Below are positions 40,652-48,490 of a stretch of 64,000 nucleotides of DNA, piece after piece. The stretch is from Gemmataceae bacterium. GTDB taxonomy: Bacteria > Planctomycetota > Planctomycetia > Gemmatales > Gemmataceae. The translations under genes and the position numbers were made by a program. How positions within the stretch are numbered: the stretch's first letter is position 1; the number at the start of each line of letters is the position of its first letter. The notes under the pieces are model-generated. The model did no database searches, was not told where the DNA came from, and saw nothing but the letters and a program-made list of their open reading frames with translations. The stretch lies in assembly GCA_022842245.1 (NCBI GenBank), contig JALHPZ010000027.1, positions 1 to 64,000 of the forward strand. The letters are read 5' to 3'.

Positions 40652-43375
40652 GTGAATTCATCCTTTGCGACTGCCGAACATCGCCGACTGCGCGAGGCCA
40701 ACGAGGGTACCGCATCGTGGCGGAATTGGGGGCCGTACCTGTCCGACCGCCAGTGGGGAACGGTACGCGAGGATTACAGCCCCGACGGCAACGCCTGGGA
40801 CCATTTCCCGTTCGAGCACGCTCACAAGCGGGCCTATCGTTGGGGCGAAGACGGCCTCGCCGGCGTCAGCGATTCCGGCCAACGATTGTGCCTCTCCCTC
40901 GCGCTCTGGAACGGCAAGGACCCGATCCTGAAGGAACGGCTCTACGGCATCCCGAACGAAGGCGGCAACCACGGCGAGGACGTAAAGGAACTCTACTACC
41001 ACCTCGACGCCACGCCGACCCACAGTTACCTCAAGTTCCTCTACAAGTATCCGCAGGCGGAGTATCCGTATCGCTGGCTGGCAGCCGAGAACAAACGCCG
41101 CTCGCGCCAGGAGGCGGAGTTTGAACTGCTCGACACGGGGCTGTTCAACGAGAATCGTTATTTCGACGTGTACGTCGAATACGCGAAGGCGTCGCCGACG
41201 GACCTGCTGATGCGGATCAACGTGGTGAACCGCGGGCCGGACCCCGCGGAGATCACGGTGGTGCCGCAACTCTGGTATCGCAATACCTGGTCGTGGACCG
41301 AGGATTCGTTCCGGCCGATGATCACGCCGAAGGAAGGCCAGTCGCTACGACTCTTCCACTTCGACTGGGACGAGTACATCTGCCACTTCGACGGCACGCC
41401 GACCCTGCTCTTCACCGATAACGACACGAACGTGCGAAGCCTCTACGGCGTGGACAAGCCGGGATACTTCAAGGACGCGTTCCACGATTGCATCGTCGGC
41501 GGGAATCCGTCGGCCGCGAATCCGGAACGCTCCGGGACGAAGGCCGCGGCTCAGTATCGTCTGTCGATCCCGCCGGGCGGTTTCGCCTCCGTCCGCCTCC
41601 GGATGCGCCACACGACCGAAGACACGCTGGATTCCCCCTTTGCCGACTTCGACGACGTCTTCGCCAAGCGGATCGAGGAAGCGGATGAATTCTTCGCCGA
41701 CGTTCAAGCCGGCATGACGGATGCCGACGCGAAACTCGTCCACCGGCAGGCGATCGCCGGATTGGTCTGGACCAAGCAGTTCTTCAATTACGACGTGTGG
41801 CAATGGCTCCACGGCGATCCGGCGCAGCCGAAGCCGCCCAAGAGCCGCAAACGGAACAACTCCGAAGAGGACCGCGGCCGCAACGTCGACTGGGAACACC
41901 TGAAGAACGCCGACATCATCTCGATGCCGGACAAGTGGGAATATCCGTGGTACGCGGCGTGGGACCTCGCGTTCCATACGATCCCGTTCGCCACGGTGGA
42001 CCCGGCGTTCGCCAAGGAACAACTGCTGTTGTTCCTGCGCGAGTGGTACATGCACCCGAACGGCCAACTGCCGGCGTACGAATGGAACTTCGGGGACGCG
42101 AACCCGCCGGTGCATGCGTGGGCCTGCTGGCGCGTCTTCCAGATCGAGCGGGAGCAGCGCGGCGACGCCGGCGACATCCCGTTCCTCGAGCGCTGCTTCC
42201 ACAAGCTGATGCTCAACTTCAACTGGTGGGTGAACCGGAAGGACGCCAACGGCCGCAACGTCTTCCAGGGGGGCTTCCTCGGCCTCGACAACATCGGCGT
42301 CTTCGACCGCAGCCGACCGCTGCCGATGGGCGGGCACATCATCCAGGCGGACGCGACCGGATGGATGGCGATGTACAGCCTGAACCTCATGCGCATCGCG
42401 CTCGAGCTGGCGCTGCACAACCCCGTCTACGAAGACGTCGCCATCAAGTTCTTCGAGCACTTCCTCGGCATCGCGCGCGCCATGACCGACATGGCCGGCA
42501 AGGGCATCGGCCTCTGGGACGAAAAGGACCAGTTCTATTACGACGAACTGAACCTGCCCGATGGCCGCATCGAACCGCTGCGCGTGCGCTCGATGGTCGG
42601 GCTGATCCCGCTCTTCGCGGTCGAAGTGCTCGAACCGGAGTTGCTCGCGCGCGTCCCGAATTTCGCCCGACGCATGCGGTGGATCCTGGAAAACCGCCCC
42701 GACCTGTCGCAGTTGGTCTCACGGTGGTATCAGGGCGGCCGCGGCGAGCGCCGACTGCTCTCGCTCCTGCGCGGGCACCGGATGAAGAAGCTCTTCCGGC
42801 GACTTCTCGACGAGAATGAATTTCTCTCCGACTTCGGCGTTCGCTCGCTCTCAAAGGCGCACAAGGGCCGGCCGTTCACGTTCGAAGCCGGCGGCGAAGT
42901 GTTGACGGTGGACTATCAGCCGGCGGAATCGACAATCCCGGCCTTCGGCGGCAACTCGAACTGGCGCGGCCCGATCTGGTTCCCGATGAATTACCTGCTC
43001 GTGGAAAGCCTGCACAAGTTCCACCACTACTATGGTGAAGACTTTTTGGTCGAGTGCCCGACCGGCAGCGGTAATCAGATGACCATTTTGCAAGTCGCGA
43101 AGGAGATCTCCGCCCGTTTGACGCGGATTTTCCTGAAGGACGTGGACGGCCGCCGCGCGGTCAACGGCTGGTACGAAACGCATCAGACCGACCCGCACTT
43201 CCGGGACCATGTGCCGTTCTACGAATACTTCCACGGGGATACGGGCATGGGCCTGGGCGCGAGCCACCAGACGGGCTGGACGGCGCTGGTGGCGAAGCTG
43301 TTGTTGCCGAGCGAGAGCACGTTCTCGGACTTGTGCGGCAGCGCCGCACGTGCGGTCATCAAGTGCCAGGCCTGA
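40652..43375 (+). CDS. GH63-type glucosidase (MGH1-like)
   Basis: A 907-residue cytoplasmic glycoside hydrolase of the GH63 / mannosylglycerate-hydrolase-like group. The N-terminal beta domain includes REDYSPDGNAWDHFPFEHA. The (alpha/alpha)6 catalytic domain has KWEYPWYAAWDLAFHTIPFA, GQLPAYEWNFGDANPPVHAW and GLDNIGVFDRSRPLPMGGH, with candidate acidic catalytic residues in these blocks. The C-terminus shows NSNWRGPIWFPMNYLLVE and DTGMGLGASHQTGWTALVA. Family members trim alpha-glucosides or glucosylglycerate-type solutes. There is no signal peptide. The start is GTG at 40652. It stands alone. Confidence 0.9.
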   Translation: MNSSFATAEHRRLREANEGTASWRNWGPYLSDRQWGTVREDYSPDGNAWDHFPFEHAHKRAYRWGEDGLAGVSDSGQRLCLSLALWNGKDPILKERLYGIPNEGGNHGEDVKELYYHLDATPTHSYLKFLYKYPQAEYPYRWLAAENKRRSRQEAEFELLDTGLFNENRYFDVYVEYAKASPTDLLMRINVVNRGPDPAEITVVPQLWYRNTWSWTEDSFRPMITPKEGQSLRLFHFDWDEYICHFDGTPTLLFTDNDTNVRSLYGVDKPGYFKDAFHDCIVGGNPSAANPERSGTKAAAQYRLSIPPGGFASVRLRMRHTTEDTLDSPFADFDDVFAKRIEEADEFFADVQAGMTDADAKLVHRQAIAGLVWTKQFFNYDVWQWLHGDPAQPKPPKSRKRNNSEEDRGRNVDWEHLKNADIISMPDKWEYPWYAAWDLAFHTIPFATVDPAFAKEQLLLFLREWYMHPNGQLPAYEWNFGDANPPVHAWACWRVFQIEREQRGDAGDIPFLERCFHKLMLNFNWWVNRKDANGRNVFQGGFLGLDNIGVFDRSRPLPMGGHIIQADATGWMAMYSLNLMRIALELALHNPVYEDVAIKFFEHFLGIARAMTDMAGKGIGLWDEKDQFYYDELNLPDGRIEPLRVRSMVGLIPLFAVEVLEPELLARVPNFARRMRWILENRPDLSQLVSRWYQGGRGERRLLSLLRGHRMKKLFRRLLDENEFLSDFGVRSLSKAHKGRPFTFEAGGEVLTVDYQPAESTIPAFGGNSNWRGPIWFPMNYLLVESLHKFHHYYGEDFLVECPTGSGNQMTILQVAKEISARLTRIFLKDVDGRRAVNGWYETHQTDPHFRDHVPFYEYFHGDTGMGLGASHQTGWTALVAKLLLPSESTFSDLCGSAARAVIKCQA

Positions 43376-43378
43376 GCG

Positions 43379-43876
43379 TCATTTCGGTTCGCTTGCCGAG
43401 GTGTGGTCGTAGACGCAGCGCCAGCCGTTGGCGAAGCGGACCATCTTCAAGGTGAACAGGCCATCGGGATTGGATGCTTTGAGTGCGAGCAACCACCGGC
43501 CGCGCACGAGCGCCACTTCGTTCGATAAGACCTCGACATGGATGTCGGCGAACGTCAGCCGGCCCATTTCCTTGCCTTCGGACTGGTAGCGCTTGCGGTA
43601 GCGTTCCAGCGTCGGCTTCCAGCCTTTTGTGATCGTGCCGCCGGAGTAGAAGAGCAATTCGTCGCTGTTCCAATAGCCGGCCATAAAGACGTCGAGATCG
43701 CCTCGGTTCCAAGCGTCGACCTGCGAGCTCAGTAGCGTTCGGATCTGATCCTCGGCCCGCTCCGGTAAGCGGTTCTCGGCGCGGCGGGACGCGAGGAAGA
43801 TGAAGGCGAGCGCGGCCAGCGCCGCGATCGCAAGTTGGTATCCCAAGCTCTGCGCGCGTCGGGCCGCGTCGTTCAT
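43379..43876 (-). CDS. membrane-anchored SnoaL/DUF4440-type protein
   Basis: A 165-residue protein with an N-terminal membrane helix (LAIAALAALAFIFLASRR) and an NTF2-like (SnoaL/DUF4440) domain: DQIRTLLSSQVDAWNRGDLD, MAGYWNSDELLFYSGGTITKG, LERYRKRY, then paired strands ending GRWLLALKASNPDGLFTLKM. Such domains bind small molecules or act as dimer scaffolds; no enzyme activity can be assigned. It starts seven bases after the stop of the Gfo/Idh/MocA gene at 43884, so it is the last gene of that operon. Confidence 0.85.
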   Translation of the reverse strand: MNDAARRAQSLGYQLAIAALAALAFIFLASRRAENRLPERAEDQIRTLLSSQVDAWNRGDLDVFMAGYWNSDELLFYSGGTITKGWKPTLERYRKRYQSEGKEMGRLTFADIHVEVLSNEVALVRGRWLLALKASNPDGLFTLKMVRFANGWRCVYDHTSASEPK

Positions 43877-43883
43877 GCTCGCC

Positions 43884-45026
43884 TCAGAACTGCGGGATCG
43901 CGACGCGGTCGCCGCCCTTCATCGCGCTCTCGTGGGCGCAGAGGCCGACAAGCGTCCAATTCGCGCTTGTCGGAGCGTCCGGGAACGCCGGCTGCTTGCC
44001 GAGCACGGCCATCAGGAAATTGTGGACGAGGTGCGGGTGGCTGCCGCCGTGTCCGCCGCCTTGCAGGAAGCTCAGGTGATCGGCGTCCTGGATCGCTGCC
44101 GGCATCGTGAACTTGCGGATCGGTTCCGGCAGTCGACTTGCGAAGTCCGGCACCTTCACGCGCTGAGGAATCTCCTTCTCCGTCAGCGGCTTCTCCGGCG
44201 AATTCTTCGTGTGGATCACCGGATCCTCGTCCTCGACCTGTTGCCACTCAAAACTCTTCTTGCTGCCGGTCACATCGAAGCTCTCGCGGTATTGCCGGGC
44301 GACGTCGAATAGCGTGCGCGTCACTTCGGCGCAGACGTCCGAACCCTTGATCTTGAACGTGGCCGTCTCGAGGGCGAACGGAGAGTTGTACTTCTTGATC
44401 AACTCCTCGCGGATACGACCGGAGCCGTGGCAGACGACGGACTCGGCGAGCGCCGGTGCGCCGGGCTTGCTGAGGATCGCGAGGCAGGGGCTGACGCAGT
44501 GGGTGGCGTACCACATCGGCGGCAGGCCGGGCCAGTAGTCGGGCCAGCCGTCCATGTCCTGCTGGTGCGAGCCGCGGAGGAACTGGATGCGGCCGAGTTC
44601 GCCCTTGTCGTAGAGATCCTTCGCAAACAGGTATTCGCGGGCGTAGACGACCGTCTCCATCATCATGTAGATATTGCCGGTCTTCTTCTGGAGGTCGCAA
44701 ATCTGCTTGATGTCGTCGGCGTTCGTGGCCATCGGCACGGTGCAGGCGACATGCTTGCCTGCTTTGAGCGCCGCGATACTCTGCGGCCCGTGGTCGGGGA
44801 TCGGGCTGTTGATATGGACGGCGTCGATGTCCGGGTCCTTCAGGACGTCTTCGTAGCTCTGGTAGCGTTTCTTGATGCCGTACTTGTCGCCGACCTTGTC
44901 CATCTCGGCCTTGTTCCGCCGGCAGACGGCCGCCATTTCCGCGTTCGGGTGCGCCTGGTAGATGGGGATGAACTCGGCGCCGAATCCAAGGCCGACGATG
45001 GCCACGCGGATCTTCTTCTCGCTCAT
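43884..45026 (-). CDS. Gfo/Idh/MocA-type protein lacking the EKP motif
   Basis: A 380-residue member of the Gfo/Idh/MocA superfamily. The Rossmann start VAIVGLGFGAEFIPIYQAHP is normal, and DIDAVHINSPIPDHGPQS follows. At the place of the catalytic EKP it reads KHVACTVPMATNADD, with Thr96-Val97-Pro98 in place of Glu-Lys-Pro. The C-domain has QFLRGSHQQDMDGWPDYWPG and HGSGRIREELI. The missing Lys suggests altered chemistry or substrate. It lies downstream of a DUF1501 gene and a long hairpin, and is followed closely by a DUF4440 gene. Confidence 0.88.
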   Translation of the reverse strand: MSEKKIRVAIVGLGFGAEFIPIYQAHPNAEMAAVCRRNKAEMDKVGDKYGIKKRYQSYEDVLKDPDIDAVHINSPIPDHGPQSIAALKAGKHVACTVPMATNADDIKQICDLQKKTGNIYMMMETVVYAREYLFAKDLYDKGELGRIQFLRGSHQQDMDGWPDYWPGLPPMWYATHCVSPCLAILSKPGAPALAESVVCHGSGRIREELIKKYNSPFALETATFKIKGSDVCAEVTRTLFDVARQYRESFDVTGSKKSFEWQQVEDEDPVIHTKNSPEKPLTEKEIPQRVKVPDFASRLPEPIRKFTMPAAIQDADHLSFLQGGGHGGSHPHLVHNFLMAVLGKQPAFPDAPTSANWTLVGLCAHESAMKGGDRVAIPQF

Positions 45027-45080
45027 GGTGTACCCGTGCGAAGGGGAGAGAAACGTCTGCGGAGAAAGGTACCCATTGCT

Positions 45081-45149
45081 TCCCGATGGAAAAGGGGTCG
45101 GGAGTCGTTTTCGCCGCGAAAACGACTCCCGACCCCTTTTCCATCGGGA
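45081..45149. repeat. 33-bp perfect inverted repeat (REP-like hairpin)
   Basis: Arms 45081-45113 and 45117-45149 are perfect complements around the three bases CCG. The arms start TCCCGATGG and include GGGGTCGGGAGTCGTTTT. It sits between the DUF1501 gene (stop 45154) and the Gfo/Idh/MocA gene (start 45026), five bases past the former. The length and perfection exceed a normal terminator, suggesting a mobile REP-type or recently inserted element that may also end or stabilise transcripts. Confidence 0.85.
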
Positions 45150-45153
45150 TGGA

Positions 45154-46566
45154 TCAGAACAGCTCGCGGATCGGATCGCCGCCGTTGGGCAGGATCGGGT
45201 ACGGCCGGCCCGTGGCGTCGGGATACATGCTTTCGAGCGGGATGCCGAAGTGACGGTAGATCGTCGCGGCGAGGTCGCCGGGCGTGATCGGCCGGTCGAG
45301 GATCGTGCCGCCGTCCTTGGTGGACTTACCGATCACCTGGCCGTGATTCATCCCGCCGCCGGCGAGCAGCATCGACATGATGTACGGCCAGTGGTTGCGG
45401 CCGTCGGTGCTGCCCTGCGTGCCGAGGTTGGGCGTGCGGCCGAACTCGCCCATCGCGATGACGAGCGTGGAGTCGAGTAAACCGCGTTGTTCGAGGTCGA
45501 GGAGCAGCGTGGTGTAGAGGTGGTCGAACAGCGGCAGGAGCGGACCGAGGCCGTTCTTGATACCGCCGTACGGGGGGATGTTGTCGCCGTGGGTATCCCA
45601 CGTGCCGGAGGCGGTGTGGTAGCTGAGGTCGAGCGTGACGAAGGCGGTGCCGGCCTCGACGAGGCGGCGTGCGAGGAGCGCCTGCTGGCACCAGAGGTGC
45701 TTTCCGTACTTCTCGCGCGTCGCCTTCGGTTCCTTTTCCAGGTCGAGCGCATCCCGCACGCGACCGCTCGTCAGCATCGCGACGGCTTGCCGGCCGTACT
45801 TGTCGAGGCCCGTCTCCGACGAGTCGAGCGATTCGCGCAGGCGGTCGAAGCCCTTCAAGAGCGATTGGCGATCGTCGAGCCGGCCGGAGTCGACTTCGAC
45901 GGGCAGTTCGAACATCTTGCCACCGGAAAGCTTGCCGGAGTCCTTGCCGACAAGGTCGTAGATGGGCAGCCGTGCGGCTTCGTTCGCCAGGAACGGATCG
46001 TATTGCTTTCCAGCGCGGCCGGCGAAGGCGAGGTGCGACCGGGATTTCATGAACGCGGCATAAGCCGGCACGGCCGGGTGGTTCGAGCCATGAAACTTCG
46101 CCACGAGCGAGGCGATGGCCGGATACTGCTTCGCCTCCGGATTCGTCCGCGGTTCGGCAAGCAAGTTCGCCGTGGTCATCACCGTGTTCGGCTCGTGGTT
46201 GCTGTGCCGGCAATCGACGGAGCGGATGACCGTGCATCGGTCAAGGATCGCCGCGAGCTTCGGCAGGTGTTCGCAGACCAGCACGCCGGGGAGTTTTGTC
46301 TTCGTGACGCCAAAGGGTCCCCGGTTTTCCGGTGGACGGTCCGGCTTCGGGTCAAGTGTGTCGATCTGGCTTGGCCCCCCGGCCATCCAGAGGAGGATGA
46401 CGCTCTTCTTGGTCGCAGACGGTCCGGCCTTCGCGAGCAGGGCCGGCAGCGTGAGGCCGGCCATCCCGGCAATGCCGGCCTTAAGAAGATTGCGGCGCGA
46501 CGGGATCGTGAGGCCTTCGCGGTCTCGGGGCAGGAGCGATTGAAAGCCGTGAGTGTGTGCGTGCAT
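45154..46566 (-). CDS. DUF1501 twin-arginine exported protein
   Basis: A 470-residue DUF1501 protein. A short leader region contains the twin-arginine motif (SRRNLLKAGIAGMAGLTLP). Family blocks are VILLWMAGGPSQIDTLDPKP, VIRSVDCRHSNHEPNTVMTT, ARRLVEAGTAFVTLDLSYH, MGEFGRTPNLGTQGSTDGR and NHWPYIMSMLLAGGGMNHG, ending DATGRPYPILPNGGDPIREL. It shares the long C-terminal tail with the copy at 34252-35631. No DUF1553 gene is adjacent. It is followed by a long hairpin and a Gfo/Idh/MocA gene. Confidence 0.92.
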   Translation of the reverse strand: MHAHTHGFQSLLPRDREGLTIPSRRNLLKAGIAGMAGLTLPALLAKAGPSATKKSVILLWMAGGPSQIDTLDPKPDRPPENRGPFGVTKTKLPGVLVCEHLPKLAAILDRCTVIRSVDCRHSNHEPNTVMTTANLLAEPRTNPEAKQYPAIASLVAKFHGSNHPAVPAYAAFMKSRSHLAFAGRAGKQYDPFLANEAARLPIYDLVGKDSGKLSGGKMFELPVEVDSGRLDDRQSLLKGFDRLRESLDSSETGLDKYGRQAVAMLTSGRVRDALDLEKEPKATREKYGKHLWCQQALLARRLVEAGTAFVTLDLSYHTASGTWDTHGDNIPPYGGIKNGLGPLLPLFDHLYTTLLLDLEQRGLLDSTLVIAMGEFGRTPNLGTQGSTDGRNHWPYIMSMLLAGGGMNHGQVIGKSTKDGGTILDRPITPGDLAATIYRHFGIPLESMYPDATGRPYPILPNGGDPIRELF

Positions 46567-46627
46567 CGTGCGATTCCGGCAAGGAGCGGCCGGTGGCGGG
46601 ATGACATGACTTTACCCGAAGTGATTG

Positions 46628-46661
46628 CAAAAAGAAAGCCCCGCGACGTTCGTCGCGGGGC
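46628..46661 (-). terminator. terminator of the second ECF sigma gene
   Basis: A 10-bp perfect GC stem (46638-46647 with 46652-46661, GCCCCGCGAC/GTCGCGGGGC) has a four-base loop. On the minus strand it is followed by TTTCTTTTT (46637-46629). It lies 13 bases after the sigma stop at 46674 and before the DUF1501 start at 46566, separating the two units. Confidence 0.85.
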
Positions 46662-46673
46662 ATCGGGTTCACT

Positions 46674-47255
46674 TCAAACCGCCAGTTCCATCATGGCGGC
46701 GCCGGCGGCGGACTCGCGGCCTTCCATGGCATCCTTCAGCCGCGCCCGCGCCACGTGCAGTCGGCGCTTGATCGTGCCGACGGGCGTCTCAAACTCGCGT
46801 GCCATCTGCTTCAGGCTCCGGCCCCGCAGGTAGAACGCTTCCAACGTCGCCCGGTCGAGGTCCTTGAGCTTCCGCAGTCCAGCGTGCAGTTCCGCCTTCT
46901 CCTCGGCCAGGACGAGCTGCTCGTCGGGCGCCCGGAAGTCGCCTTCCACACCGTCGAGGAACTCCGGTTCCGTTCCGAAGACCGGGCCCTTCCGCGTCGC
47001 GCGGTTGATCGCCATCCGCGCGATGATCTGCCGCAGCCAGCCGGCAAAGCACCGGGCGTCCCGGAGCTGCGGCAGCTTCCGCATCGCGTGGATGAACACT
47101 TCCTGCGCCAGCTCCTGCGCTTCGCCGGCGTCCCGAGTCCGCGCCATCGCCATGGCGAAGACGCTGTTCTGGAACCGCTCGACGAGTTCGCCGTACGCGG
47201 CCCGGTCGCCGAGCTTCGCCTTGTCCACCAGGATCTCGATTTCCATCCAGCTCAT
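46674..47255 (-). CDS. ECF-type RNA polymerase sigma factor
   Basis: A 193-residue ECF sigma factor. Region 2 has VDKAKLGDRAAYGELVERFQ, the DAGEAQELAQEVFIHAM core-binding block and RCFAGWLRQIIARMAINRAT. Region 4 has EAFYLRGRSLKQMAREFETP and the helix-turn-helix GTIKRRLHVARARLKDAME. It ends without an extra C-terminal domain. ATG at 47255 is preferred (MSWMEIE) over an upstream GTG/ATG frame; GGGA lies about nine bases upstream. No anti-sigma gene is adjacent. A terminator directly follows, so it is a single-gene unit. Confidence 0.92.
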   Translation of the reverse strand: MSWMEIEILVDKAKLGDRAAYGELVERFQNSVFAMAMARTRDAGEAQELAQEVFIHAMRKLPQLRDARCFAGWLRQIIARMAINRATRKGPVFGTEPEFLDGVEGDFRAPDEQLVLAEEKAELHAGLRKLKDLDRATLEAFYLRGRSLKQMAREFETPVGTIKRRLHVARARLKDAMEGRESAAGAAMMELAV

Positions 47256-47729
47256 GATTGGGTTCCCGTCCCGATCCCGTTTCGCGGGCCGCACCGGCGT
47301 TGTCGGAACGGAATCGACGGCCGCCCCGGATCAGCAAGGGGGCTCCTCGGTTCCCTCCAAGCGGGCGGTGCGAATCGACTCGGTTTGGGAGTCGGTCGCA
47401 CTCAGCCCGCGGCGGGTTCGGCGGTATGTTCGGCGAATCGCCTCAAGAATTGGATCGACGGAACGGACGGCGCGAACGGACTGAGCGTGGCTCGTCGGTT
47501 CATCGCGTCCGGTCCGAATCGCGGGAAAGCCGAGCGCCCCGACATAGCGGGAACGCGACTTCCTCGGAGGACCCGAACTTGGGCTTCGTTCGCCTGGGTT
47601 GCGGTTGACTGCTGGCCGGAGACAGCGCGGTGTTATCGAGCGTCGTTCGCGAATCGAATTCCGCTCGCTCCCGTGGGAACGGCCGGAATCCGGTTCAAAT
47701 CGTTCGTGCGCGATAAACCGTGCGTCACG
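47256..47729. other. poorly coding stretch upstream of the ECF sigma gene
   Basis: No frame on either strand looks like real protein; the long plus-strand frames here are Arg/Ser-rich shadows. The stretch is dense in short GAACGG/CGAATC-like words and partly self-complementary. It should contain the sigma-gene promoter. A GGAAC near 47360 (minus strand) could be an ECF-type -35, but I see no clear CGTC at the right spacing. No RNA gene is recognised. Confidence 0.35.
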
Positions 47730-48176
47730 TCACTTCGCGGTCGTCGCCGTCGGCCGATTCGTTCGCGTCGTTCTTGCGGAGAGATTCCGCAAGCGACCGT
47801 GACCATTCGGATTCCCGTTGCAGTCGGGCGATTGGCAGTCGCGTCCGAACCGTGCGAGCGAATCCTGGGGCCACGAACGAATCTGCCAGGTCGAGCGACG
47901 ACTGACAGGGCCATGGACACGTCCGACCGGACCGGTCGGTGTCGCGGCGTTCGGCGAATAGCGCATGGCTGGCATGGCGGTATCCTCCTCCTGCCGCGAA
48001 CCGCGTTTCGGTTCGGGGACGGGGATCGGGGACAAGAATTGCCCCGGGGACTGGAAGTCCGCATGAGGCCGTGCCAAGACTGCCAGGAACCGATTGCCGG
48101 CGCGAACGGCCGCGACGCGCTTCGCTACAGCGAGGCGGACGGTCTTCGACACGCGGATCGGGTTCTTGGCGCTCAT
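47730..48176 (-). CDS. possible small hypothetical protein(s)
   Basis: A frame of 148 residues starts at an ATG (48176) with GGAGG ten bases upstream and reads MSAKNPIRVSKTVRLAVAK, with high third-position GC for the first 60 codons. A second in-frame ATG inside (MPAMRYSPNAATPTGP) has an even better AGGAGGAGG site. Further down, an overlapping frame (QSSLDLADSFVAPGFARTVR, RLQRESEWSRSLAESLRKND) looks more protein-like than the named frame, so one or two short genes with a frameshift are possible. No family or function is recognised. Confidence 0.35.
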   Translation of the reverse strand: MSAKNPIRVSKTVRLAVAKRVAAVRAGNRFLAVLARPHADFQSPGQFLSPIPVPEPKRGSRQEEDTAMPAMRYSPNAATPTGPVGRVHGPVSRRSTWQIRSWPQDSLARFGRDCQSPDCNGNPNGHGRLRNLSARTTRTNRPTATTAK

Positions 48177-48490
48177 GACACAAACCTCCGACGGATGTTG
48201 GACGAACGGGTTGACCGTTCGCCGAAAGCGGTTAGTTACGCATGACCAACGGTTAGGGGTGAAACGGGTGGCTTGCTTCCCGGACTGAGAGATTCGCGTC
48301 GGCTTGCGCCGGCTTCGGGAAGATTTCCAATCTTACCCATGAGACGCCGACGGCAAGAAGAAATTCCCACCTCTGTCGGGGAATTCCGCGAAATCCTTGC
48401 GTGAACCTTCGCAGGCCTTTGCGGTCGGACACGCGGCCCGCCGCACGGGTTCGCGCGAATTTTCGATTTCTGTCGTTTTGTCGAAATGGT
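48177..48490. other. intergenic stretch before kbl stop
   Basis: No coding frame, hairpin with T-run or recognised RNA was found. The first bases hold the ribosome binding site of the small minus-strand frame ending its leader at 48176. The rest separates it from the end of kbl and may contain its promoter. Confidence 0.4.

Noticed and set aside
46755..48245. 496-residue plus-strand frame
   Set aside because: First part is the antisense of the ECF sigma gene, the rest is low-complexity Arg/Gly text without a domain.
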